A stretch of 64,000 nucleotides of DNA from Dysidea avara (Eukaryota; Porifera; Demospongiae; Dictyoceratida; Dysideidae), in contig NC_089284.1 in assembly GCF_963678975.1 (NCBI RefSeq), forward strand, positions 2,694,001-2,758,000. The letters are read 5' to 3'. This document shows, one piece after another, positions 11,900-24,875 of the stretch (the stretch's first letter is position 1; each line of letters begins with the position of its first letter). Both the position numbers and the translations under genes were made by a program. The notes beneath the pieces were generated by a model that was not told the origin of the DNA, did not search any database, and saw nothing but the letters and a program-made list of their open reading frames with translations.

Positions 11900-12025
11900 T
11901 TGGCATTAACATCATTGCAGCTATTTCTTGGCCACTACTGTTGATTTCACAACTTAATTGTTACACATGCAGGCTTTTTAAGACCGTACTATTTTTTCAC
12001 AGCTTGGCTGAAGATATGTACACGT
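11900..12025 (+). repeat. Dispersed repeat R2 segment C (same family as 46611-46850)
   Basis: The block with ACATCATTGCAGCTATTTC, TTGGCCACTACTGTTGATTT, GGCTTTTTAAGACCG and TTTTTTCACAGCTTGGCTG closely matches 46740-46850 in direct orientation. Here it occurs as a single arm rather than as a hairpin. The rest of 12026-12540 is unremarkable; a candidate minus-strand poly(A) signal for POLD4 (TTTATT on the plus strand) lies at 12114-12119. Confidence 0.7.
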
Positions 12026-12540
12026 TGAAATACAAGCATATATGGTACAATGAAAGTCTAAACATATATACAATAGGCTTAACTAATAAGTAGCAGACAT
12101 CCATTCCACACTTTTTATTTCATGTAATTGTGAACTGGCAGCATTCCTGGCTCGACAAACGAGTAATGCAAGCAACAGGTACAAAATAAAATTAGTAACA
12201 TATTTTTATGGCAGCAAGACAGCAGCAGAGATGAAGCTGAGGGATGACATGATACATTACATGTAGTATATCAATTGAATACATGCGTATACTGAACATG
12301 ATTGGTGGGACATTATGGAAGTTAATGTGGAGCATGCATGATGGTAACCATACAAAACTATGTTCTTGCTGAAAATTTTGTACATGTTATGAAATCAAAT
12401 AAAATTACTGTATGCGACATGAAAACAGTACAAAATCTAATGGAAAAGTATAGGAGATCAAGTAGGTACTTTAGAGGTTATGTTTAGACCACAAGCTACA
12501 TAAAGAGACACACACTGATTAAAATTGTATTACAGACAGT

Positions 12541-14449
12541 TCATATCACCCACCATTCCTGCACTTCATAGTTTTCAGGGTGTTTGGTTAAGATGTTCAG
12601 CACCTCTTGTGGGGGATCTAGTTGCATATCTTTGGCTCTGTTCCACCTCTGTAGTCTAGTAATACCTGTATGTATAACGATACATCCATGCATTATAAGT
12701 ACTAGATAACTAGTCTATTGTCCACACGTGCACACATTTTGCATTGACTACAGAAGTGAACATCTACTACTTGGCATTTGAGGTGGCCTCGTCTGTTTGT
12801 TAGTGTCTAGCTTTTCATCTCTTAGATGAGTAATATCCCAGCTCTATATATACTCAAATTTTAAGTGACTGTTCTATTAGAATATTATGATGATGTACAT
12901 CAATGAACAGGTCTGAGCAAATCTACTTACCTACCATCAACTGAGAACATTGAGTAACCGAGCTTCTACTGTAAGTGTACATTAACAGAACCAGGGGAAA
13001 GATAAGTGATGACAACTCAATTGAGGTTGCCTGGACCCACTGAAACACATGTAAGCAACGGTCAATGTGTAAATTGGCAATGCAAACAACTAACAACTAC
13101 TGCAATTGTGTGGTGTGTGAAATTGCAGTTTTTTTGTTTTTTTTTGTATGGAGACTTTACGGACCAAGAATCTTGGGTTCATATTTGTTCAATATAAAAA
13201 TTATAGGTATACAGGTACAAGTGTAACTAGGGAGCCAGACCTACAGGTTGGAACCATAATCTTTGTTGTTTTTATTCTTTGAACACACTTGATTTGAATT
13301 TGAAAGTACTAGTCGCATGTTTGTGAAAGTGACTGCTCTATTAGAGTATACTCTGTGCTGCAGATCGAGTGTACAGAGTTGAAATTGGGGAATCTACCAA
13401 GGAGTTCATGCTGCTGCATTTGAGAAGGAAGGAATACTATTCATGGAAGATTATCTTCTTTTGTCACCACAATGTAAACAAATATACATAATTTGGCAGC
13501 ATGGATTATTGTACATATAATGACTACTACTGTTTTGTATGGATCTTGCATTTTTTTCACACATTATGATGTCATAGGGTGAACATCAACAGTTTTCAAA
13601 AATTCTGTAATATCTCATGGTCCCCTAATAGAATACTGTATAGTAAAAAACTTTGGTGAAAACCACTATTGCAAAATTGACGAAAAAAACTTGGCCGAAT
13701 GGGGCTCATCTGAAATTTTTTTAGCCACCACATACTGTACCACTCAAATACAACATCACTACACGTAAGTGTGAGTGATTACACAACTTGCCAATTACGG
13801 GGTGTGGCAGTAGTTTCGATCGCGAGTCTTTATCCCTCACATTGAGGGGATGACGACTCACGATGAAAACGGCTGCCACACTCCTTGTAAGGTTGTCAGC
13901 CCTGAGGTCAACTCATGTGTCAGTGTGCTATCAAGTTGGCACAAATTCACGATTGCGCTATCCCTGTCACCACTCAGAAGACGAAGGTACAAGCTGGAAA
14001 TACTTTTAGGCACTTTGCTATGGTTGCACTTTGACAAATAATGGCTTGAAGGCTGCCAATCTTATAGTGGATATGGACCACCCACCCACATACATATATG
14101 CATGGTATAAATCTATGTTTCAATCATGCACTTACCAATGCATGGTCCGAAGTCAGGATTATGGTCAAACGACTTGAGCAGATGTAAATGTTCTTGTGTC
14201 AGTACATCTAACAAGTAATAATATAACTTGCTGTACGCAACGCTTCGTTAATACATAGATAGTATATTCTACGTACGTTAATATAGTGTGAATCGAACCT
14301 GGTTCTGGCTTCGTAGAATCAATCAGATCCTTCCTGGCAGTTTCTTTGGGTAGAGAGTCCTTTAGAGATGTGCCCTTCTTCTTAAATGGTCTCTTTTTTG
14401 CGCTAGGTAGATCTAATTTTCGCTGTTTTGCTTTTGCCTTGGTGGACAT
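12541..14449 (-). CDS. POLD4: DNA polymerase delta subunit 4 (p12), 3 exons
   Basis: The predicted protein is the smallest accessory subunit of DNA polymerase delta, which in animals stabilises the holoenzyme and contacts PCNA in the nucleus. Exons on the minus strand are 14449-14299, 14207-14136 and 12665-12541 (stop TGA at 12543-12541), with matching phases (1, 1), GTAAGT at the second donor and CAG at the last acceptor. The product is about 115 residues, close to the human 107. The C-terminal half carries the family signature: HLHLLKSFDHNPDFGPCIG followed by ITRLQRWNRAKDMQLDPP and VLNILTKHP. The N-terminal 45 residues are Lys-rich and unlike vertebrates; I do not see a clear PCNA-box. The first intron (about 91 bp) uses a weak donor (GTTCGA), chosen because it alone keeps the phase. 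The start is the only ATG in frame, and a TGACGTCA palindrome overlaps it. The gene is divergent from HEATR6. Confidence 0.9.
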
Positions 14450-14536
14450 GACGTCAGCATAGCAATTCAAAATAATAGCCAACCATAATCGATTAATGTT
14501 AAAGACAACTCAAACCCACAACCGAAAATAATTAAA
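14450..14536. promoter_or_regulatory. Bidirectional POLD4/HEATR6 promoter
   Basis: Only 87 bp separate the divergent start codons, so core promoter elements of both genes must lie here or inside the first exons. No TATA box stands out. A TGACGTCA palindrome (CRE/ATF type) spans 14449-14456 at the POLD4 start. The HEATR6 start sits in AAAATGGCGGAAGG (14534-14547), which looks like a YY1 site merged with an ETS-type GGAA core, a layout common in housekeeping promoters. Function is inferred. Confidence 0.65.
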
Positions 14537-17500
14537 ATGGCGGAAGGTGAAAGCACCAGGGCGTGGATTCAAATAGCCGGGAAGATTGGCGCTATAGAAC
14601 AATACACAAGAGACAACGAGGTGTATCTTGGACAACTTTTGGATGCCATTAATGGTCTTGTGTATCCTGTGGAGAAGTTTGACGCCAAGGTACAGCGATG
14701 TAAACCTTACTGTAAACACTTCCCAAATGTTGATATCATGTATGACCATATGTTGTCAGTCCAGTTTTATCATGTGAAGCAAGGTTGCACCTTTTGGTAC
14801 TTCAGCATTGAAAATTGCATGCATAATTTATTGTTTTTAATACGTGCCAGATGCACAAATGGAGCTGCTTTGAATGCCTCATAATAACACTGTTTACATT
14901 GTATGCTTTTGGGTATGTTTATACATTTTATTATTTTCTTTGTTTCAGCTAGCCAGTGTTGTACTTTGCCGACTGTGTACACTACTGTCTGCTCGGGATG
15001 AAACACTCATCGCAAAGTGTTCACACTATGTCACTAACATCATACTACGACAAGAGGTGTGTGCGTGCGTGCGTGCGTGTGTGTGTGCATGCATGTGTAT
15101 ACGGTTTGTGTGTGACTCCATGGGTAGAAAAACTTATACAGGATTGTTTCTTGCTCAAGACAAAGTTGTCACTAGTACTTGCTATTTTATTTTTATTGTC
15201 CAGTTAGGTAGTATTATTATAATTGCAGAACCTCGCACAGCGAGTATAAATGTAATGTACACAAAATCAATGAGCAAAATCATACATATAATTGAAAATT
15301 CTATAATTCATTTAGTAGTAGGTTATTAAACTCTGTGATAGAAGGTGAGCGAACAGCCACTGGTTGTACAAAGTTTGGCAGTGAAGGGGAAGAAACTAAA
15401 TCTGTATGAATCAATTCTCATAATAGGTATGGTAAGTTTGTATTCGTGCCCTCTTGTAATTCCTCTGTTGAATGTAATGTATTCTGGTAGTGTAAGATCT
15501 ACAATTTCATATGCATCATTGGAAGTGTCCTTGTGGGAAAGCTATAGAGCCTTTACAAATTCGGCACTTTGCCTAGTAGAGTAGAACTCCTGTATACTAG
15601 GACCATATATAGACCCTGTGCACACTAAGGTGTGGCACTTTAGTACATCATTGAAATGGTGGATTCGCCATTTTTTGAGGGCAAAAAACTTATAATTCCA
15701 TGCTAGGAAATTTTTTTAATGTAATGCAAAATAATTGTACTGAAAGACAGATGAGTGCTGTTAGAAAGTTACTAGGTAAAAGAACATAACATATTTGTTG
15801 CATGGCGAGTTATCCCGCCTAGGGAGGGTTTTTGCAACAGAATGCTCGATATATATACTTTGCCCTCATTTCCCCTGTAAGTCATCATGAAATCTGAAGC
15901 CGTAGCAACTCTTTGCTGGACCACGCCTTAGTGCGCACAGGTCTATAGAGTCCTCATTAATGTTGCATGATTATATATGGTGTAACAGTTGCTATGTAAT
16001 GTACTCATAGACAAGTGTTATGATTATCGAACTGTTCATTATATCTTTGTTTGATGAGCTTTAGTATCATGTTGTTTGTTAACTACAGTATGCTATGCCC
16101 TTTCAGCTTTACAAATAGTTTGATAGAAGGGTAATGACAGTACTATAAAATTTATATCTAAAATTAAAAGTCCCTCTGACAAGTGTTTGGTTACTTGCTT
16201 GTGTTGTGTTGTCTGATCTCATTTAATAGGCAACATTTTCTGAAGTTGCTCAGAACACATGCCTCAAGTTGTTCTTGTCTGCCATGTCATCACCCAGCGA
16301 TGGACCAGTCAGTGACCTCCTCTATGCTACCGCTGCAATGGCAAGGGTACACTGCAAATGGAAGCCTGAGGTACACAGGTTTGTATACTAGTAATACAAG
16401 TTACTGGGACGTCCTCAGAATATTGTATAGCTGTGTAATATTACCAAGAGTTAGTTACACTTCTTTTTGAGTGATTAAAATTATAATATTATACACACTG
16501 CTAAAGACAATGGAATAAGGGTTGGGTCAGAGTTCCAACCTGGGTTTACAAAATGGCAAGAACTGTACATTTATTTGAACGGGTATGCATTTGTACACAC
16601 AATCACATGCACACACAATCACACACAATCACACACATTCCATGCACACATGTACACACAGGGATTTAGGAAAATTGGCATGCATCAGTAATGACAATTT
16701 TCTTACATATATTTTGCCAACTGTACAAGGACATCTACTCTTGTATCACTGCAAAACAGGTCCTTGCTCAAGCTAGGAGTCACTTTTCACACCACCCAGA
16801 AAAGGCTTCATCCTTGTTTAGTTTGATGAAGGAATGCCAAGCTTAAAAATATAAATTGGTAGTGTGGTAGTTTTGTTACCCAATGGTCGTGTTATTTGGT
16901 TTTGACTGCATGGTGTGCATTTTTTGTAGTATTAAGTCTTATGTTGTGGAGCATGAGAGAAAGTGTAATATAATAAAAGTAGTATAGTGTTGTAATAACA
17001 GGTGTGGTTATATGACCTAACAAGTATTGGTCAATTGTCAACTTTCTCCAACTAACTATTTATATATGGCATTATATTATGAAGTGACAACAGTGAGATT
17101 CAAGTAACTTGTTTCTAAAGAGAAGCCGATCCAACTACATTACTACATACCAATGATTGATTATTAAGAACTGTATTGTAACTTTATATCACTGTAATTG
17201 ATACTGATTGAGAGTTTTAACTGTAACACCATTCATGAAGATTATATGGATTCTGAGTGTTTGAGTGATAATTATTAGGACATGTGTGTAGTGGCTGCTA
17301 TACACATTTGTTGATATGATTTTGTTTCTGGTAGCACATGACTTCACTGGTTGGTGGCTCTTCTGGTGTCTTGTTCAAGTTTGTGCCTCCATCCTGCTCC
17401 CTGCAGACATGCCGAGTGTCCATCAACTGTCTGCACGCCATTGTTAAACAGTATGTTAGCCATATTTATTTGCGTGTAATGTATGCATGTCTGTGACTGG

Positions 17501-20500
17501 TTATAGTTAGCCATGAATTCTTATTTTGCTTGTACCATATATACAGGTGTACATCCTATCTGCAAGTGTATTTTCTCTTCTCAAACATTCCGTTGTTTTT
17601 TGTTCTGAAGTTGGGTGGTCATGTTTATCATGTTTCTCTCACTGGAAGCTACTGGTCACTTTTACATCAATAAGACTCAGTATATTATATATTTGCAATG
17701 CAGTTAGTCTGTCAGTTTGTTTGTTTTGCTGCAACCATGTAATCAAATTTATGGTTGGGTCATGTGCATACACTCACTAGACACATACACACACACACAC
17801 ACATACACACACACACTCTATAACCAAGAGTACATAACAAGCTCTCCCCCCGTTATATACTCTTGTTACAACTACACAAACACTACACACACAATTATCG
17901 CTAGCCACTTCATTGTACCTCTAATTTGGAGCTTTTCATTTCACACTGTGAAGCATGGGTTTCCCAAGAAATCCATCTCCTTGTGATGAAATTGCTAAAA
18001 CACAACATGTAGTCTCTGTGGCTATGCTGACACCATCATGACTATGTTTTGAGAGTCTGACAGACACTCCATGTTTTCTAGCCTGATGAAAGAAAATTAA
18101 TCTAACTGGTGCATATATCCATTGTCGTGTTGTTGCCAAGGCCAACTGATACAGTACAAGAATGAAATTATTTCCAAGCATTTTTCTCCAGGTTGTCATA
18201 TTTTTCACCTCCCTGTCAGGGCATGTTACAGTGATGTCATATTATGTCATATTACATCACATGTATACATGTTGTGATGTTATATCCTGTCTGTTTATTC
18301 TCTGACTCTAGTTGTATAGAATTAAATATGTCATCATATCCAAGCAGGTACTGTTCTTTCATTGAAACGTTTGTCTGTTTAAGGTGGTTCCATATTTGTC
18401 TTCTACCTTTTAAGTTCTGACATACGTGTAATTTAAATTGAGAGTCTTTTAAAAATTAAAAATTAAAATTCACACAAGAAATTTATGTATGTAATTTATG
18501 ATGTTCAAAGGCAGTGAGATTTTTCAACTGGATAGCCAAGTTTTACTATAATCATTTGACCTGTTATACAATAAAACAGGATAGAAGTGGCTGGTTGGTA
18601 TGACTGGAGCATTTCCTGTCTGTGTAGTGCCCCCTCATTGACTTCCTTATCTTGACCCTTCCCTCCAAAATATTATTTGTTACACAGGATGTTCCTGTTT
18701 TCTGGGCTGCTATTATGGGCTATTGTTTAAAAACTACCTCTTTCAGCGGAGAATTCTTGCATGATTGACCTAATTTGTCGTACCATCCTCTGGCTCCACT
18801 GAATGAAATTCAGTGATAATTGCTGTAGAGGTTTTTCTTAATGAGTTTCCCACTGTTCAAAAGTGTCTTATGAGTTACGTCGATGTACCAAAGACCAATT
18901 TAGACAATCATTTGGAAAATTAAGAGCATTAGCCAATGCTACTGCATCTTATTCCAGTGTATTGTGCACCTGTGTCTTTAGTCTAAGAGATGGGCCTTTC
19001 ATTTGAGTAAGGCTTCTATGTAGGGACGGTATGTGCCACAAGGTGGCACTTACACACACGCACATTCCTGGTAAGGAATGTTAGTGTTGTAATGCTGATG
19101 TGGTTTCCCTCTAGTATTGGGGTGAGTGATGATGTGATGAGAAGACTGGTCAATCATTTATTGACACTGCTTGAAACTGCTGCTACCCACTCACTTGACG
19201 ACCTACAGCTCTGTAAAGTAAGCTACTGTGTGACATGTAACCTGACCAGCAGCAAATATTTTAAATTTACAACCACACTACAATGTATAATACATTTTAA
19301 GAATTGAATTACGTTGATGTTTTTGTCTGAATTGCAGTAGGTAGGAGCCTTAGACCTAATTTGTACATGCAGTACGTTTTATGTAGAATACCAGTATAGT
19401 TACTCTTGTGTATATATACCTCTGTTCAGCCTGTTAATGTGGACACCCAAAAAGCAAGTACTGCATAATCCAGACGCTTTATGTCCCACGTAGTTCTTAA
19501 GGTCACCCGGAAAAGCTGGACACTTTGATATTCAGGGTGCATAGATACCAATGGTATATACCAGAGGGTTCCCTAAAGAGCGGTAGAGTGGCACAGCACC
19601 ACTCTACTTTACTCAAAATTCCTTTGATGTGGTAATAGGAATGTATATAATTAACAATTTGACTTTGATGTTGGTAGCAAATTGATAGTTTCATCGCTCT
19701 ATTTTGCTGGGGAAGACTCTGATATACATAGGTTAATTCCGTTGAACCTTATTAATTAAAGATTTATGCTATGCAACCCATTTTTATGTATGTAGGTATG
19801 TAGTCAGCTGTCTAAGTTTATATGTAGTTAGTATTACACTAGTGACTGGAATTGCTGCCACTTGTATTGACCAGTACATGCATCGCCATAAGTCATTGAC
19901 TGGGTGTGTAGTGTAAATGGGGTAATATGAATGTGTCCCATGTGTGTATGTAGACGTGTTGAGAATCATGAATGTGTTCGATTAGAGTAGAGAATGCTAA
20001 AAAGTGTTTTGTGTTAAATGGCACACTTTATAGTGTCTGTGTGTCTGTGTAGTGTATATGTATGTAACTTCTCAAGTATGGTACGCATGTAATGTAGGTA
20101 TGTATAAGATTGTATATAAGTACACATTGACTTACTTATATCAAGTGTAAATAATAAAATACTTTTATCATTTACTCTTGCTTATCTGTATGCAAGTATT
20201 GCTGGTAGCCAAACCATGGTGAATTTTGGGTAGGTTTGTTTTTTAAAATATAACTTAGTAATGACCTACTTCAGAATGACCTACAGTACTAGCCATACGT
20301 TGTGAAACGGCTGTAAAATTTTTTCCAAAAATAAAAACAATGGTGGAAAGTCGTTAACACTAATTTCATCACCTAGCCAAGCCACAAACTTGTCACCAGT
20401 CCTGAGAGTGTGATCAAGGGAGTGCTAGTGTGATCAAGGGAGTACTAGTGTTATCATTGGTGGGGCAATGATCATTAATTCACATAATGAAAGTGGTCCC

Positions 20501-23500
20501 ATCTCATGCAGGGCTTCACACAGCAAGTTGCTGTAGCACATGCAGGCTGGTATCTAGGAATGACTAATTCAATTTGGTTTGCTTGGACTAGGGAAGTCAT
20601 GAGCTAAGTCAAAGCAGCTGTAATTGTTAAGCCACAAGACCCCACTTTGTATGATGACCTACCTTTTGTGTGGTGTAGACAATTTACTGTCTGGTGTTCA
20701 TTATGGTGTGCTGATGGTTTGATTATGTAATTGCTGCTAAGTGGTGAGATTTCTCCCTAACGTGGTGGGTACATTTTGTGTGAGCTTCCAGTGTAGGGTA
20801 TGCTATCATTGTTTGTTGGGGGACATGATGTCACATCATTGCCATTTTAAATTTCAACTTGCTTCCCTTTGGGACCATTTCAGTACATACTGAAAATTTT
20901 CCTTTTCGTTATAATTATGACCTTTCTCTTCTCCACTGTACACTGTCTGCTTGACCCTTAATATTGGTCTCTATCATCTGGGTTTACAATGAATAACCAT
21001 CACAGGAAAATATGGCACTAGACTGCAGTAACAGTTTTGTTACTGTAAATCAGACAGAAATACATACCTTAAAGGATCTCCCTATTCCTGTCTCCTTTGG
21101 TTATTAAGTGTTTTTTGTGTGTGTTTTTTGTACACAAATGACATGTTTTTTTTTGCTACCAATTCAGTTTCTATTAGCCTGCCACAAGACTCTGATTACA
21201 ATGGTGCCTAACTTACCAAGGGACTCACTAATGGCCACCCTGCCGAGCCTACTGGCCATACTCAAGGACCAAATGTATTACCAGTGGAATAGTGCAGGGC
21301 AAACAGGGGCTGCCTTGCAGCCAGCGAAGCGACATGCGCGTCAGTCAAAGAAAAAGCCACAAAAGTTTTTAAGGAAGATGGACTCCCTGTCAAGTGGGTC
21401 TGATCAAACACTGACTGATCTCAGTGATTCTGATGTTGGGGGTCGGGGATCAGAGGTGGGTGGAGGTTATGGAAGCCGTAGGACTCATCTGGGCCAATCC
21501 AGACTGCAGAGTTCTGACTCTGAACATTCTGATACTGAGTCAGCTACTCAGTGGATAAGGTGAGCCAGTATGAAGGCTTGCTATCACAAATAAATATCAT
21601 TTGAAGAAAATTGCTTTGTGGCTCAATTTTCTACATGCTATTGTTCCTTGTAGGTTGCAGAATGCTAAAGTGCGGCAGCATGCTTGCATTGGCCTGGCTG
21701 CAGTACTCAAACAATGTGGTGCCCGAACTGTCTTTGGCTACTGGTCATCCTTCCTGCCAGACACTCCAGCCCCTCCCCCTCCCAGGGTAGCCACACCCAC
21801 TCTACTAACACTGGTAGCACGTGATCCACTGCTGCACTCACGCTGTGCGGCCATACAACTTGTGAACACAATATTTGAAGGATCTGGACCATTGCTAGCA
21901 GCTGCTGATGACAAGCCACCAACTTCTGTACATGCATTTAAGGCATTCTCCCAGACCTTGGGTGGCATTATTAAGGAAGTACACTGTCAGCTATTATCGG
22001 CACTGAAAGCTGAGCGGTCGTCAGTCACCATAATACAATTATTGAAGTGTTTAGTAACGATAGTTACTAATTGTCCCTACCATCAACTGACTGGGTCTTA
22101 TATCTCTAAGGTATGTAGTATGTGTGTACTAGTATAGTATAGTATAGTGTGTAAGTGTGTGTAGTGTGGTGTGTCATTGTGTATAACGTGTGTTTTTAAT
22201 GCCTGTTGAGCATTGACTGTGTTTCCTTGACTCCTGAAAAGGGGCCTGCTACAAGGCACATGGCACCACTTATGGGCTCCTGTCCTGGCCAAACTTACTT
22301 CATATTGGGAATATATGCCAACAAAGAGAGATTTTAAAAGCAGCACATGCTTCATTTATTTATAAACAATGCTTCCATATATGCATACGGTTGTATCACA
22401 TCACACAATTTAAAGTTCTAAATTTTATAGAGAAAAGAAAATATGTTCCATGTAGTTGTGTTGGTTATAGCAGAAAACAAAATGTGCTAAAAATAGCATA
22501 CCTCCTACTGTCCATCAGTACACTAAAACTTTTTGGTAAGGTGATGATTGAGGTGGTTACAGTGTCCAGGGTGATCACAGATTCATAGTCATGCACACGC
22601 TAACTGCTGTAATATTTCTGGCTCACTTGTTATGGAGTCATGCCAGCACAATGAGTTGTGGGGGTTCTCTTTACACAATGCAGACAAGTTGATCTTATGA
22701 GAACAGAGGTTTTTGGCATGCTAACAAGTGTGCACCTTTATGTCTGTGTACTCAAGTTGCTGTAACCACATTGTCTGTCTCTTCTCATTTCTTAGGTCAT
22801 CGTGGAGGTTTGTCGTGTGGCAACTTTCTCCAACACTGATGTACGCACGGCCTCTCTCAAGTGTTTTGCTGCCATTTTGAGTTCTCATTCTCCCCTGGTT
22901 GAGGTTGAATCATGGCTATTACCGGGAGACAGCATCACCTCTGGTAAGACTTCAGATGAGCAGAATGGCAAAGGAATGGATGCAACGGAGGTGCCACGGC
23001 CGTGGGTGATGACGCACTGTCTCCGACAGTTTTCAACCAATGGTATGGGTACATTATATTGTCCATGTCTATATAAGGTTTATGTATGCCACAGATTGTC
23101 CACCGATTCAGGCTGAAGCCATCCAGGTGATGACAGCACTTTTCAAGAACTATTCACACAAAGTTTAGTAAGTGGTTCATGATTGCTGGTATGAGTGTTG
23201 CCAAGAGAGTCCCATGTGTGTTACTACTGGGTGTGCCTACATAGCTGTGTCATACTTGTGGTCAGGATAGACACAGCTGTGTTCTGAAAACGAGACTGGA
23301 CAGGTTGGGCAGTAGAATTCTCCACCATTACTCCCCTCTGATAATGAATTTACACAGGGGAGGTACTGACAATATTTGTTCTTCTATAAGGAAGGGTTGG
23401 CCTTTGACATCTCTGCTGTTAATTACATTAGTCAACTATTTTGGTCAGTAATGTTTAAACAACATGCCTTTGGGCATCCTGTTGCCACTAGCAACAATCA

Positions 23501-24801
23501 GGTGATGGACTTAGGGGAATGCTGTATTATTTCCTGGCATGTAAACAATATCAGTGGTGGATCTAGAAATTTTCAGAGGGAGTTTCAGGTTCAGGAAGTT
23601 TCCCCAGAAGTTTTCAATAACTGTGATCCCAGAAGTGTATAGCTAATATAGTCCAGCTGGGGTGAATGTTACCAAGAGTTAAATAATCCTACTATTATTA
23701 GCTCTTGATGTTACTAAGTTAGCTCAGTCTTTGATAGCTCAGTGGCCTATAGCTAGCAATGAATCAGTAAAAATCACCACAACATAGTTTCACAGTTGAA
23801 TCTTACCAATCCAGGAGGTTTTGAAGCAAAACAGCAGTTGTACTCATTAAAACAATAAATATTTTTGGAGGCGCTTAACACGCTTAAACGTTGTAATAGC
23901 ATATTTCAAAGGCAAAAGTATGAAGTTTGGCTAACAGAAAAGTCCCAATATATATTACTCTTGGTGATTTTATCGCCTACACAAATCGTAAATAAATTTG
24001 TGGCGTGCGCTATTTTTCAGAGGGGGTTTCAGCTGAAACCATTGCAACCCCCCTGTATCCGCCACCGGATATGGGCCTTATAGGTCTACAATATAAAACC
24101 TTTCGGTCAGATGGATACTGTACATGTGGTTTAAATTTTGATGTAAAGCTATGGCTTGTTAGGAATCTTGGCTTTGTAGTTGATGTGTTGAGAGTTTCTT
24201 TAGGAGTAACTTGTGCTGGGTGGTGAGTTTCAATAAAACTGGACAGTGTGTCCTGTGAGTTAATTGGCATCCATACTGGGGAATGTTTTGCTGTGTATCC
24301 TACAGTATGGGGTGGTGATTCCCACATTATAACTTGTGGGAAAGCTTTAAAACTGGTGATAAATAATTTGCATGGAAGTTATGGCTTGTGAAATTGGATG
24401 TGCATGTGGAATATCATTCCTTTGTGAATTCCCATTACAAGTATGCATAGGTGAATAGATAAATTAATATAGTTTAGTCTTAACACTGAATAGCCTGTTT
24501 GGTATTGTTATGTGTTCTCCCTTTGATCTGTGACATTCTAGCCAATACTGTGAGGACGTGTATGACCATGTTGTCATAGCAATGATGGATGTCAAGGCAA
24601 GGCATCATCTACTTAAACTGTTGGAAGAGTTTGGCAGAAGCTTGGCAAGTTACCGACAGCAAATTGGTCCTTCTAAAGTAATTTATACTTAAACCTCACA
24701 CTTGTTACTACACACTATGCGCGCACGCACGCACACTACACACACACACACTACACGCGCGCGTGCACACACACACACACATACACACACATACACACAT
24801 A

Positions 24802-24875
<74 letters not shown>

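Noticed and set aside
15343-15422. Possible additional HEATR6 exon (KVSEQPLVVQSLAVKGKKLN)
   Set aside because: It has AG and GT borders and plausible sequence, but joining it breaks the frame with the exon at 16230, whereas skipping it keeps phase. Left out pending transcript evidence.
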